64,000 nucleotides of DNA from Paracoccus aestuariivivens. GTDB lineage: Bacteria > Pseudomonadota > Alphaproteobacteria > Rhodobacterales > Rhodobacteraceae. Under the pieces are notes generated by a model. That model was not told where the DNA came from. It saw only the letters and a list, made by a program, of their open reading frames with translations, and ran no database searches. Position numbers and translations under genes: made by a program. The first letter of the stretch is position 1. The number at the start of each line of letters is the position of its first letter. The DNA lies in assembly GCF_009711225.1 (NCBI RefSeq), contig NZ_WMIE01000001.1, forward strand, positions 930,001-994,000, written 5' to 3'. Shown in pieces: positions 1 through 8,878 of this stretch.

Positions 1-579
1 GGCGACCGGATGCTGGCGTTCCTGTTCGCCTTTCCCAGCGCTACGCCGGGTGTGCAGCATTCGCATCGGCTGGCCGTTTTGCCCGAGGCGCGGGGTTTGA
101 AACTGGGTGTTAGGCTAAAATGGTTCCAGCGTGACTGGTGTCTTTCCCGCCAGATCCGCCTGGTCCGCTGGACCTACGATCCGCTTCGCGCGGTGAATGC
201 GGGGTTGAATGTAGGCGCGCTTGGAGGCGTATCGAACACCTATTTACCCGACTATTACGGCACGATGGAGGGGATAAATGCGGGTCTGCCTTCGGATCGG
301 CTGATGTTGGACTGGCATCTGGACAGTCCCGAAGTTCTTGCGCGTTCGCGGGGCGAGCGGCCAGATCCAACGATACCGACGCACCGGATCGCGATTCCCA
401 AAGACATTGACGCCTTGCTGCGTGATGCGCCCGATGCCGCAATGGCAACACGGATTGCGTTACGCAAGGACTTGACCAATGCCTTCGCCCTCGGCCAAAG
501 GATCGTCGGATTCGACAATGTCGAACCCGCTTATCTGCTTTCCCAAGTGGACGAGCAGGAAATACCCGGCCGGATCTGA
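1..579 (+). CDS. GNAT-superfamily acetyltransferase-like protein, 5' end cut by window
   Basis: The frame is open from base 1, so the true start lies upstream and only the C-terminal ~190 residues are visible. The text includes LAVLPEARG followed by LKLGVRLKW, which resembles the acetyl-CoA loop of GNAT folds, then DPLRAVNAGLN and LGGVSNTYLPDYYGTMEGIN, a block I associate with the COG3375-type predicted acetyltransferases. The canonical R/Q-x-x-G-x-G/A loop is imperfect here. The substrate is unknown. A permease gene follows 38 bp downstream on the same strand, so the two may be co-transcribed. The family assignment is by recall of the conserved block, not by search. Confidence 0.7.
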   Translation, partial: GDRMLAFLFAFPSATPGVQHSHRLAVLPEARGLKLGVRLKWFQRDWCLSRQIRLVRWTYDPLRAVNAGLNVGALGGVSNTYLPDYYGTMEGINAGLPSDRLMLDWHLDSPEVLARSRGERPDPTIPTHRIAIPKDIDALLRDAPDAAMATRIALRKDLTNAFALGQRIVGFDNVEPAYLLSQVDEQEIPGRI

Positions 580-617
580 TCCGGCACACCCGGAATGCCA
601 AGGAATCTAGACGTCAC

Positions 618-2075
618 ATGACCAGTCCGACCTCGCTTGCGCAGCGCGTGCTGCGTAGGAAACCCGTGCGTTCATTCGCTGTGCAGGCATCGCATGAAAG
701 CGACGGCCAGTTGCGACGCCATATCACGCTGTTCCAGCTGACCATGCTGGGTGTCGGTGCGACGGTCGGGACGGGGATCTTCTTCGTCTTGGCCGAACAG
801 GTGCCGACGGCAGGTCCGGCAGTGCTTGTCTCGTTCCTGATCGCGGGGCTGGCGGCTGGTCTGACCGCGTTGTGCTATGCCGAGATGAGCTCGATGATAC
901 CGGTCTCGGGGTCGAGCTATTCCTATGCCTATGCCACCCTTGGCGAAGGTGTGGCCTTCATGGTCGCTGCATGTCTTGTGATGGAATATGGCGTCTCGGC
1001 TGCGGCAGTGGCCGTCGGCTGGAGCGAATATCTACATAATCTGCTGATGATCACGACCGGCCTTGAACTGCCTCGCGCGGTCCTGCATGCACCTTTGGTC
1101 GCCGAAGGCTATTCGCTGCATTTCGGCGGTGACGGGCTGATCAACCTGCCGGCTGCCTTGCTGGTTTTCCTGTGCTGTATGCTGTTGACGCGGGGAACAC
1201 GGGAATCCGCTCGGGCCAACGCGATCATGGTGGTGTTGAAGCTGGCGGTGCTGGCCTTGTTCATCGCCTTGGCTTTTACCGCCTTCGATAGCGAAAACCT
1301 GAAACCTTTTGCTCCGCATGGGTTCGGGGGTATCAGCGCCGCTGCAGGGTCGATTTTCTTCACGTTTATCGGATTGGACGCCGTTTCCACGGCCGGAGAC
1401 GAGGTGAAAAACCCGCGCCGGAACCTGCCATTGGCTATCATCCTTGCATTGCTGGTCGTCGTAGGCTTTTACCTGCTGGTGGCGCTGGCCGCTTTGGGTG
1501 CGCAGCCGCAATCCATGTTCGAGGGGCAAGAGGCCGGACTTTCGGTCATCCTGCAAAACGTCACCGGCTCGCCCATTCCCGCGGTGATCCTGTCGGCGGG
1601 CGCGGTCATCTCGGTTTTTTCGGTGACGCTTGTGGTGATCTATGGACAGACCCGCATCCTTTACGCCATGTCGCGTGACGGTATGCTGCCCAAGATTTTC
1701 AGCCGGCTGAACCCCAGAACCCAGACGCCGACCGCGAATACGGTGATCGTTTCGGCCCTTGTGGCTGTGATCGCGGCGTTCCTGCCCTCGGATATTCTGT
1801 GGGATCTGACCAGTATGGGGACGCTGACGGCCTTTACCGTCGTTTCGATCGGGGTGATCGTGCTGCGTTACCGTCGCCCCGATGCCGAGCGCGGCTTCCG
1901 CGTCCCGCTGTTCCCTTTGCTGCCGATCCTCAGCATCCTGTGCTGCATCTATCTGATTTCCAGCCTGCCAAGTATCGTCTTCCGCCTGACCGCCGTCTGG
2001 ATGATCCTCGCGGCCAGTTTCTACCTGTTCTATTCGTCGCGAAACTCGGCGCTGGAACGGGATCAGGCCGAATAA
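618..2075 (+). CDS. APC-family amino acid permease
   Basis: 485-residue integral membrane protein with about 12 hydrophobic segments. After a ~35-residue basic cytoplasmic N-terminus, TM1 carries GVGATVGTGIFFVLAE, the unwound substrate-binding glycine motif of the APC (amino acid-polyamine-organocation) superfamily. The hydrophobic profile and the sequence GLDAVSTAGDEVKNPRRNLP in the middle are typical of the cationic amino acid transporter (CAT/YfnA-like) branch, and the length is normal. It probably imports an amino acid by proton symport; the substrate cannot be told from sequence. It follows the GNAT-like gene closely. A strong inverted repeat lies 16 bp after its stop and may end the transcript. 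Confidence 0.88.
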   Translation: MTSPTSLAQRVLRRKPVRSFAVQASHESDGQLRRHITLFQLTMLGVGATVGTGIFFVLAEQVPTAGPAVLVSFLIAGLAAGLTALCYAEMSSMIPVSGSSYSYAYATLGEGVAFMVAACLVMEYGVSAAAVAVGWSEYLHNLLMITTGLELPRAVLHAPLVAEGYSLHFGGDGLINLPAALLVFLCCMLLTRGTRESARANAIMVVLKLAVLALFIALAFTAFDSENLKPFAPHGFGGISAAAGSIFFTFIGLDAVSTAGDEVKNPRRNLPLAIILALLVVVGFYLLVALAALGAQPQSMFEGQEAGLSVILQNVTGSPIPAVILSAGAVISVFSVTLVVIYGQTRILYAMSRDGMLPKIFSRLNPRTQTPTANTVIVSALVAVIAAFLPSDILWDLTSMGTLTAFTVVSIGVIVLRYRRPDAERGFRVPLFPLLPILSILCCIYLISSLPSIVFRLTAVWMILAASFYLFYSSRNSALERDQAE

Positions 2076-2090
2076 CGCAACGGGATTGCC

Positions 2091-2132
2091 GACGCGCTGG
2101 ATTTACAGCTTTACTTGCTGGGCCAGCGCGTC
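2091..2132 (+). terminator. 10-bp inverted repeat downstream of the permease
   Basis: GACGCGCTGG at 2091-2100 is perfectly complementary to CCAGCGCGTC at 2123-2132, with a 22-nt loop. No T-run follows. It may act as a 3' end structure for the permease or as the first hairpin of the helicase leader. Confidence 0.4.
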
Positions 2133-2213
2133 TAAACGGCCGTTCTTTGGCTCCGCGTGTCCGGAGCGGCGCAGCTTGTCTTGTCCGCCGCAAAGGGTCT
2201 GGTGCCTTCCATC

Positions 2214-2237
2214 GGGTGTTCGGCACCCCCCTTTTTT
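2214..2237 (+). promoter_or_regulatory. Terminator-like hairpin in the helicase leader
   Basis: GGGTG at 2214-2218 pairs with CACCC at 2224-2228 around a TTCGG loop, followed by CCC and six T (2232-2237). The run ends 9 bases before the helicase ATG at 2247, where no clear Shine-Dalgarno is visible. A second hairpin (GCTCCG 2150-2155 with CGGAGC 2162-2167) lies upstream. The layout suits attenuation or structure-controlled translation; this is inference. Confidence 0.45.
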
Positions 2238-2246
2238 GGCGATAAC

Positions 2247-4163
2247 ATGACCGATCTTAATATTGCCGCGCCTCTGGCCGCGGCGCTGGCAGCCAAAGGC
2301 TATGCCAGCCTCACCTCCGTTCAAGAAGCGGTCCTTGCGGCAGATGCCGAAGGTCGCGACATGCTGGTTTCGGCCCAGACCGGTTCGGGCAAGACGGTGG
2401 CCTTCGGCCTTGCAGTGGCGCACGACATCCTGCAGGGCGAAGACCGGCTGACGCCGGCCGATGCTCCGCTGGGGCTGGTTATCGCCCCGACCCGCGAGCT
2501 TGCACTGCAAGTCGCCCGCGAGTTGGCATGGCTTTACGGCGACGCCGGCGCCCATATCGCCACCTGCGTCGGCGGCATGGACTACCGCAACGAGCGCCGT
2601 GCGCTTGAGCGCGGGCCGCATATCGTTGTCGGTACTCCCGGTCGTTTGCGTGATCACATCGACCGCGGCGGCCTGAACCTGAGCGACCTGCGCGCAGCGG
2701 TGCTGGACGAGGCCGACGAGATGCTGGACCTCGGCTTCCGTGAGGATCTGGAGTTCATCCTTGGCGCCGCGCCGGTTGAACGTCGCACGCTGATGTTCTC
2801 GGCGACGGTTTCGCCCGCGATCGAAAAACTAGCCAAAGATTTCCAGAAGAACGCCCTGCGCATCGTCGCAGGCGGTGAAGCGCGCCAGCACGGTGACATC
2901 GAATACCGCGCCTATAGCGTCATGCCGCGCGACCGCGAACCGGCGATCTTCAACCTACTGCGTCTGCACGAAGCGCAGACCTCGATCATATTCTGCAAGA
3001 CCCGCGCCAACGTGAACCACCTATTGGCTCGTATGGGCAATCGCGGCTTCAAGGTCGTCGCCCTGTCGGGTGAGCTGAGCCAGGCAGAACGGAGCCATGC
3101 CTTGCAGGCGCTGCGCGATGGCCGTGCCCAGGTCTGCATCGCGACCGACGTCGCGGCCCGGGGTATCGACCTTCCGGGGCTTGAACTGGTGATCCACGCC
3201 GATCTGCCGACCAACTCGGAAACCATGCTGCACCGTTCGGGCCGGACCGGTCGTGCGGGCGCCAAGGGGGTTTCTGCGCTGATCGTCACCTCCTCGGAAT
3301 ACAAAAAGGCCCAGCGTCTGCTGAAGATGGCGAAAGTCGATGCCGTCTGGTCAGGTGCTCCGAATGCCGACGAGGTCCGCGCCAAGGACGATATCCGTCT
3401 GATGGAACATCCGGCACTGCACGAGGCTCCGGGCGACGAAGGCGAGATTTCCGCTGAACTGCTTTCGAAATTCGGTGCCGAAACGGTCGCCGCCGCTTTC
3501 GTTCGCCTGTGGCGCGAAGGCCGTCCGGCTGCCGAAGAACTGACCGTGATGCAGGAACGTCCCGCGCCGGCAGTACCGCGCGAGCAGCGCGATTTCGGTG
3601 ACTCGGTCTGGTTCTCGCTGACCGTTGGCTATTCGGGCCGTGCCGAGGCCCGCTGGCTGCTGCCGAAGATCTGTGAAGCAGGCAATGTGACCAAGGACGT
3701 GATCGGTGCCATTAAGGTGCGTGAACACGAAAGCTTCGTTCAGATTGCATCCAGCGCGGCCGATCGCTTTGGCGAGGCAACCGAGCTGGAAGAGGGCCTG
3801 ATGATGGTCCGTCAGGCAGGCATGCCGAATTTCGAGCGTAGCGCCCCAAGCGCGCGCCGCGAAGCTCCGGCCGCGAAAAAAGCCTTTCCGAAGAAGAAAT
3901 ACGAATCCGCTCCGGAATATACGCCGCGTGACGAGCGTCGCGACGATCGCCCGCGTGCCGGTGATGGTGCCGTTACCGCCCGAAAAGCGCGCTGGAGCAC
4001 CAGCGACAAAGCGGCCAAGCGCACGACCGAAGGTTCTGCTCCGCGCGAGAAAAGCAAATTCGCGAAGCCCGCAGCCGGTAAAGCCGCATGGGCCAAACCG
4101 GCGCCGAAGCGTAAGGCCGATGGTTTCAAAGGCAGCCACGCGCCGAAAGGCCGTAAGGGCTGA
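2247..4163 (+). CDS. DEAD-box ATP-dependent RNA helicase with DbpA-type RNA-binding domain
   Basis: 638 residues from the ATG at 2247; the frame is open further 5' but that stretch reads as leader. It unwinds structured RNA, probably in ribosome assembly or cold adaptation. Visible helicase motifs: motif I AQTGSGKT (residues 43-50), PTRELALQV, GTPGRLRDH, motif II DEAD (154-157), SAT, and motif VI HRSGRTGRAG (from ~329). Residues ~450-525 match the RRM-like DbpA C-terminal domain that binds structured RNA (VWFSLTVGYSGRAEARWLLP). The last ~100 residues are Lys/Arg/Ala/Pro-rich and disordered, as in CsdA/DeaD-like proteins. It stands alone, convergent with the LysR gene. Confidence 0.93.
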   Translation: MTDLNIAAPLAAALAAKGYASLTSVQEAVLAADAEGRDMLVSAQTGSGKTVAFGLAVAHDILQGEDRLTPADAPLGLVIAPTRELALQVARELAWLYGDAGAHIATCVGGMDYRNERRALERGPHIVVGTPGRLRDHIDRGGLNLSDLRAAVLDEADEMLDLGFREDLEFILGAAPVERRTLMFSATVSPAIEKLAKDFQKNALRIVAGGEARQHGDIEYRAYSVMPRDREPAIFNLLRLHEAQTSIIFCKTRANVNHLLARMGNRGFKVVALSGELSQAERSHALQALRDGRAQVCIATDVAARGIDLPGLELVIHADLPTNSETMLHRSGRTGRAGAKGVSALIVTSSEYKKAQRLLKMAKVDAVWSGAPNADEVRAKDDIRLMEHPALHEAPGDEGEISAELLSKFGAETVAAAFVRLWREGRPAAEELTVMQERPAPAVPREQRDFGDSVWFSLTVGYSGRAEARWLLPKICEAGNVTKDVIGAIKVREHESFVQIASSAADRFGEATELEEGLMMVRQAGMPNFERSAPSARREAPAAKKAFPKKKYESAPEYTPRDERRDDRPRAGDGAVTARKARWSTSDKAAKRTTEGSAPREKSKFAKPAAGKAAWAKPAPKRKADGFKGSHAPKGRKG

Positions 4164-4191
4164 TCCTTCTGCATGAACCGCGATGTGCCGC

Positions 4192-5172
4192 CTAGCGGCG
4201 GCGCATTATGGCACTGGCCTGTTGCAGGGCCTCGATAAAGGCGCGCGTGGCGTGACGGGATTTCCAGTCCTGCCGCGCGGCGACCTGAAATTTCGCGACA
4301 TAGGAAAACAGATCAGGCCGGATCGGACGCAAACGATCCGCGAATTGCGCTGCGAAATGGTCAGGAAGATAACCGAGATAGGCGCCTGACAGGATCAGGT
4401 GCGCCTCGGCCTCCATATTGCTGACGGTCGCATGCGGGGATGAAATCGCGAAAACCTGGATATCGCGTGACGCCCAGTAACTGCGGGCGATGATCCGATG
4501 CTCGCGAATGGTGTCGATACCGATTTCCGCGTCGGGTACGGTGAAAAGCGGATGGTCCGTTGCGCAATAGATATTGTGCCGCTCATCGTGCAGGCCAAGA
4601 TAGTCCAGCCCCATCGCCGCGCGCGGAAAGCTTCCGACCGCCAGATCGACCTTTTGGCCGATCACCTCGCGCAGCAATTCACCGGGTGATAGCGTGATGA
4701 TCTCCAGATGGACCGAGGGCGCAATATCCGCGAATTGGGCCACCGCAGCCGATACGGGGCAAAGCGGATCGGAAATCATCGTGTCGACCAGACCGACCGT
4801 CAGGCTGCGCGGCATCTGCGAACTGAGCGTCGAAACGCGGTTCGAGAACTGGTCCAGCGTGCCAAGCAGCCGCTGGGCTTCCTTGTAGAAATCCTCTCCG
4901 GCCGGTGTCAGTGAAAAGCCGCTACGGCCGCGCTTGCACAGTTTCAGCCCGTAACGCGCCTCAAGCGCCGAGATTTTCTCCGAGATGCTCGACAGCGCAA
5001 GGTTCAACTCGGATTGTGCGGCGGACAGGCCACCCGCTTCGACGACGCGCAGAAAGATGCGGATCAGCCGGATATCCGAGCTTTCTACCGGCGTCGCGGT
5101 ACGGGATTTACCGCGCCTGACCGGCGCGGCTGGTATGATCGTACGAGAGGGCGTGTCGCGCTTTGGGCTCAC
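4192..5172 (-). CDS. LysR-family transcriptional regulator
   Basis: 326 residues from a GTG at 5172; no good Shine-Dalgarno is visible, so the start is uncertain. A ~30-residue extension precedes the winged helix-turn-helix (about residues 31-90), which reads DIRLIRIFLRVVEAGGLSAA then SISEKISALEARYG. The rest is the periplasmic-binding-protein-like inducer domain, of normal length. It lies 75 bp downstream of the aldehyde dehydrogenase gene on the same strand. It is the obvious candidate to bind the T-N11-A palindrome at 6796-6827 between the dehydrogenase and the agmatinase gene, presumably in response to a guanidino compound or amino-aldehyde. Confidence 0.9.
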   Translation of the reverse strand: MSPKRDTPSRTIIPAAPVRRGKSRTATPVESSDIRLIRIFLRVVEAGGLSAAQSELNLALSSISEKISALEARYGLKLCKRGRSGFSLTPAGEDFYKEAQRLLGTLDQFSNRVSTLSSQMPRSLTVGLVDTMISDPLCPVSAAVAQFADIAPSVHLEIITLSPGELLREVIGQKVDLAVGSFPRAAMGLDYLGLHDERHNIYCATDHPLFTVPDAEIGIDTIREHRIIARSYWASRDIQVFAISSPHATVSNMEAEAHLILSGAYLGYLPDHFAAQFADRLRPIRPDLFSYVAKFQVAARQDWKSRHATRAFIEALQQASAIMRRR

Positions 5173-5247
5173 AAGAGAATGCCGTGTTGGGATTGCCTTC
5201 CCTCATTAGCCCTGTCGTCGTCTTGCGCAAGTCCGCAACTGCCCTGA

Positions 5248-6720
5248 TCAGGTGATAACGCGCGATGTCACATGCTTGACGCCGGAATAGGCCGCCAGTC
5301 CCCACGGACCCAGTTCACGACCGATGCCGCTTGACTTGAAGCCGCCCCAAGCGGTGTTCGGGAAAATGATCTGGGGCGAGTTGATCCAGATATGTCCAGC
5401 GTCGATGCGGTTCGCGATGTCTTCGGCACCAGCGCGTCCGACGACGGTCGCGGCAAGGCCGAACTCGCTGTCATTGGCAAGTTCGAGCGCCTCGTCGTCG
5501 GACGACGCGCGACGGATGGCCAGAACGGGACCAAAGATCTCTTCTCGCCAGATCGCGTGCTCTGTGGGCACGTCGACATAGATGGTCGGTTCGACAAAAT
5601 AGCCTGCCTGCGGCCCGGTCGAGGCGCCGCCCGCGATGCAATCCAGCCCGTCATGGCGCGCACGCAGCAGATATTCCAGAACCTTGTCGCGTTGGGCTTT
5701 GGTGGTCAGCGGACCCATTTCGGCGGCTGGGTTGTCGGGGCCTGCGACGACCATCTTCGAGACATGCCGGCGCAGACCCGCGATGACATCATCCGCGATC
5801 CGGTCCGACACGATCATCCGTGACGTGGCCGAGCACATCTGACCGGCATTGAAGAAAATCCCCAGCGAAGCAATTTCAATCGCTTGCGCGATGTCGGCAT
5901 CCTCCATCACCACGATCGGGGATTTCCCGCCAAGTTCAAGCGACACCGGAACCGAGCGTTCCGCTGCCGCCGCCATCACCCGCCGTCCGGTCGTGTTCGA
6001 GCCGGTGAAACTGATCTTGCGGAAACGCGGCTCGGCGGTCATCGCCCCGCCGACCGCGCCCGCTCCGGGCAGTATGTTCAGCGCGCCAGCGGGTAACCCG
6101 ATTTCTTGCGCGATGTCGCCATAGACCAGTTCGACCGGTGTGGTGAATTCCGACGGTTTCAGGACCGCCGTGCAGCCGACCGCAAGCGCGGGGGCCAGTT
6201 TCCAGGCAGTCGTGACCATCGGGAAGTTCCACGGCACGATCAGTGCGACCGGACCGACAGGCTCATGACGGGCGCGGCCGCGCAGGGTGGGGTCGGGCAG
6301 TTCGACCGCACCATCCTGACGGGCGTCGAAGGACGCCGCGAGTTCCGCATAATAGTCAAAGGTCGCCGAGGCATCATCGACGTCGATTTCCGCTTCAATG
6401 CGGGGCTTGCCATTGTTCAGCATTTGCAGCGCGACCAGAGTGTCCTTGCGGTCGCGAAGCCCCTGGGCGAAAGCGCGCAGGTAAACGGCACGTTGCGAAG
6501 CGGGGACGCGGCGCCACGAGAGGAATGCGCGGGTCGCCGCTTCGGCTGCCAGACTGACGTCTTCGGCGCGCGCGGCACGCAGCAAGGCAATCCGCGTTCC
6601 GGTGGACGGATCGACCGATTGGATGTCATCGCCTTGACCTGCGATCCAGACGCCGTCGATGAACACGCATTTTTCCCGCGCAAGAAGCATCTGATCGAAA
6701 CTGGTGGCAATCTTTGTCAT
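5248..6720 (-). CDS. NAD(P)-dependent aldehyde dehydrogenase
   Basis: 490 residues, the usual length for class 1/2/9 aldehyde dehydrogenases. The cofactor domain has GPVALIVPWNFPMVTTAWK and GCTAVLKPSEFTTP. The general base is Glu262 in LELGGKSP and the nucleophile is Cys296 in NAGQMCSATSR. The C-terminus has the oligomerisation motif GGFKSSGIGRELG. It oxidises an aldehyde to an acid. The divergent agmatinase gene suggests an amino- or guanidino-aldehyde such as 4-aminobutanal or 4-guanidinobutanal. The sequence also resembles betaine-aldehyde dehydrogenases, so the substrate is open. An AAGGAA sequence sits at suitable spacing upstream of the ATG. Confidence 0.93.
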   Translation of the reverse strand: MTKIATSFDQMLLAREKCVFIDGVWIAGQGDDIQSVDPSTGTRIALLRAARAEDVSLAAEAATRAFLSWRRVPASQRAVYLRAFAQGLRDRKDTLVALQMLNNGKPRIEAEIDVDDASATFDYYAELAASFDARQDGAVELPDPTLRGRARHEPVGPVALIVPWNFPMVTTAWKLAPALAVGCTAVLKPSEFTTPVELVYGDIAQEIGLPAGALNILPGAGAVGGAMTAEPRFRKISFTGSNTTGRRVMAAAAERSVPVSLELGGKSPIVVMEDADIAQAIEIASLGIFFNAGQMCSATSRMIVSDRIADDVIAGLRRHVSKMVVAGPDNPAAEMGPLTTKAQRDKVLEYLLRARHDGLDCIAGGASTGPQAGYFVEPTIYVDVPTEHAIWREEIFGPVLAIRRASSDDEALELANDSEFGLAATVVGRAGAEDIANRIDAGHIWINSPQIIFPNTAWGGFKSSGIGRELGPWGLAAYSGVKHVTSRVIT

Positions 6721-6795
6721 TTATCGGTTCCTTGCAATCCTGACGGGGTGATGGCCCGTCATTGCGGCGGAAAACATCATAATTAAACGGGCTAT

Positions 6796-6827
6796 ACTTC
6801 GGTATTGCCCGAAGTGATACCGAAGGT
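6796..6827. promoter_or_regulatory. LysR-type operator (T-N11-A palindrome)
   Basis: CTTCGGTAT (6797-6805) and ATACCGAAG (6817-6825) are perfect 9-bp arms separated by 11 bp, the textbook LysR-regulator recognition layout. An inner overlapping repeat ACTTCGG/CCGAAGT sits in the same place. It lies in the 225-bp divergent region between the aldehyde dehydrogenase and the agmatinase gene, with further CGAAG half-sites downstream (6859, 6888). Confidence 0.75.
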
Positions 6828-6945
6828 TATCCGGTGATTTCACATATGGATAAGTCGAAGTTTGGTTCGTTATGGCGTTATTTTATCGAAGTGACGGCCT
6901 CGGCTAGATTGCTTGTAAAATACTTCGAACTCAGGAGAAAACCCG

Positions 6946-7896
6946 ATGTCCAACGGCTTCAACCAACCGCTTGGCGGCAATACGATGCCGCGCTTTGGCG
7001 GTCCGGCCACGATGATGCGCTTGCCGACGCAGGAAACGGCCAAGGGATTGGACGCCGCGTTCATCGGCATTCCGATGGATATCGGGGCTTCGAACCGCCC
7101 GGGCACGCGCCTCGGGCCGCGCCAGATCCGCGATGAAAGCCGGATGATCCGGCCCTACAACATGGCGACCGGAGCAGCCCCGTTCGACAGTCTGCAGGTG
7201 GCCGATATCGGAGACGTTCCGATCAATACCTTTGATCTGAAGAAATCCGTCGAGATCATCACCAACCATTACCGCGACGTGCTAAGTCACGATGTCATCC
7301 CGTTGACACTGGGCGGCGATCACACTTTGACTTGGCCGATCCTGCGCGCCATCCGCGAAAAGCACGGTCCCGTTGCCCTGATCCACGTCGACGCGCATTC
7401 CGACACCAACGAGCACATGTTCGGCGAGCGTGAGGCGCATGGATGCCCGTTCCGCCGCGCCTGGGAGGATGACTGCCTTATCAATGATAAGGTGTTCCAG
7501 ATCGGTCTGCGTGGCTCGGGCTATACCGCCGAAGACTTTGACTGGGGCCGCGAAAAGGGCTGGACCGTGGTTCCTGCCGAGGAATGCTGGCATAAAAGCC
7601 TGACCCCGCTGATGGCCAAGATCCGCGAGCAGATCGGTGATGCGCCGGTTTATCTCAGCTACGATATCGACAGCCTTGATCCGGCCTTCGCGCCCGGCAC
7701 CGGCACGGTCGAGGTCGGTGGATTGACCACGATTCAGGGGCTGGAGATCATTCGCGGCTGCTTCGGCCTGAACCTTGTCGGTTGCGATCTGGTCGAGGTT
7801 TCCCCGCCCTATGATCCGGCAGGAAACACCGCTGTGATCGCTGCTAACTTCCTGTTCGAGATGCTTTGCGCGTTGCCGGGCGTCAAGCGCCGCTGA
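6946..7896 (+). CDS. speB: Agmatinase-family ureohydrolase
   Basis: 316 residues; AGGAG at 6933-6937 supports the ATG. A binuclear manganese (possibly nickel) hydrolase that removes urea from a guanidino substrate: agmatine gives putrescine, guanidinobutyrate gives GABA. The metal ligands are all present: GGDH with His126, HVDAHSD with Asp149, His151 and Asp153, and SYDIDSLDP with Asp240 and Asp242. The sequence is agmatinase-like (FGGPATMMRLP, GIPMDIGASNRPG). Close relatives include guanidinobutyrase, guanidinopropionase and guanidine hydrolase, so the symbol is a family label only. The divergent aldehyde dehydrogenase and shared LysR operator point to catabolism. Confidence 0.9.
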   Translation: MSNGFNQPLGGNTMPRFGGPATMMRLPTQETAKGLDAAFIGIPMDIGASNRPGTRLGPRQIRDESRMIRPYNMATGAAPFDSLQVADIGDVPINTFDLKKSVEIITNHYRDVLSHDVIPLTLGGDHTLTWPILRAIREKHGPVALIHVDAHSDTNEHMFGEREAHGCPFRRAWEDDCLINDKVFQIGLRGSGYTAEDFDWGREKGWTVVPAEECWHKSLTPLMAKIREQIGDAPVYLSYDIDSLDPAFAPGTGTVEVGGLTTIQGLEIIRGCFGLNLVGCDLVEVSPPYDPAGNTAVIAANFLFEMLCALPGVKRR

Positions 7897-7921
7897 CAAT
7901 CCAAAGGGTGGACCTTTGCCA

Positions 7922-7950
7922 GTCCGTCATCTCGCCAGATGGTGACGGAC
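7922..7950. terminator. Hairpin between convergent agmatinase and ppk2 genes
   Basis: GTCCGTCA (7922-7929) pairs perfectly with TGACGGAC (7943-7950). There is no T-run on either side, so it is at best a factor-assisted or bidirectional terminator in the 134-bp convergent gap. Confidence 0.45.
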
Positions 7951-8030
7951 GTGGCGGGGCGTACCCGTTCGCGATGTGAAAATCGGTGCCTGCTTCCGGA
8001 CGTTTTGGGTAGGGAGTTGCAACCGGGGCG

Positions 8031-8861
8031 TCAGATGACCGAAGGCACCACATTGCGAAACGGGATGTCCTTGTCGAAACCTTTGGGTCGCTTTTGGCGC
8101 TTGCCGAATTCCGGCTTCTTAAATGCGACCTTCTCGTAAGGGATAGCGGAAAGAAGATGGGTGATAGCATTGATCCTTGCGCGCTTCTTGTCGCTGGAAT
8201 CGATCATCCACCAGGGCGCTTCGTCTGTGTCCGTCATCCGGATCATCTCGGCGTAAGCTGCGGTATAGTCCCACCAACGCCGATAGGATTCGACATCCAT
8301 CGGACTAAGCTTCCATTGCCGCACCGGATCTTCGACACGCTGGCGGAAGCGGCGCTCCTGTTCTTCTTCCGAGACATTGAGGAAGTATTTCAGCAAGATC
8401 ACCCCCGAGCCGACCAGCCATGATTCAAGTTGCGGCAGACCTTCCAGAAAGCGATGAACCTTGGCCTCGGATGTGAAACCCATGACACGTTCGACACCGG
8501 GACGGTTGTACCAGCTCCGGTCAAAGATCACGATCTCGCCCGCTGCGGGAAGCTGGCTGATATAGCGCTGCATGAAGATCTGCGATTTCTCGCGGTCACT
8601 CGGGGCCGGCAGTGCGACGACGCGAAAGACCCGCGGGCTGACCTTTTCGGTAATGCGTTTGATCAGTCCACCTTTTCCGGCAGCATCGCGGCCCTCGAAA
8701 ATCACGACGATGCGGGCCCCGCTCTGCTTGACCCAGGCCTGTAGATGGGCAAGTTCGACCTGAAGGCGGGCGATCTCTTTCTCATAGGTCTTGCGATCGA
8801 GTTTCGCGACTTGGCCTGTCTGTGGCATGTCGGCCGGTATGTCCTTGTGCTTCTTGCCCAT
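8031..8861 (-). CDS. ppk2: Polyphosphate kinase 2 (PPK2, single-domain class)
   Basis: 276 residues. It transfers phosphate between polyphosphate and nucleotides, usually making GTP or ATP from polyphosphate. The Walker A is EGRDAAGKGG with Lys63, the lid/second-motif region is LPAPSDREKSQIFMQRYI, and the Walker B region is FDRSWYNRPGVE with Asp114. Single-domain length and these motifs suit class I PPK2. GAGGAA precedes the ATG. The SulP anion transporter gene ends 17 bp upstream on the same strand, so the two form an operon. Polyphosphate is a stress reserve, in line with the ion-homeostasis operon next door, but a functional link is inference. Confidence 0.93.
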   Translation of the reverse strand: MGKKHKDIPADMPQTGQVAKLDRKTYEKEIARLQVELAHLQAWVKQSGARIVVIFEGRDAAGKGGLIKRITEKVSPRVFRVVALPAPSDREKSQIFMQRYISQLPAAGEIVIFDRSWYNRPGVERVMGFTSEAKVHRFLEGLPQLESWLVGSGVILLKYFLNVSEEEQERRFRQRVEDPVRQWKLSPMDVESYRRWWDYTAAYAEMIRMTDTDEAPWWMIDSSDKKRARINAITHLLSAIPYEKVAFKKPEFGKRQKRPKGFDKDIPFRNVVPSVI

Positions 8862-8878
8862 GATTTCCTCGTTGGTTT

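Noticed and set aside
4164..4215. Bidirectional terminator between helicase and LysR genes
   Set aside because: GCCGC/GCGGC around the LysR stop is only a 5-bp stem with no T-run and overlaps coding sequence.
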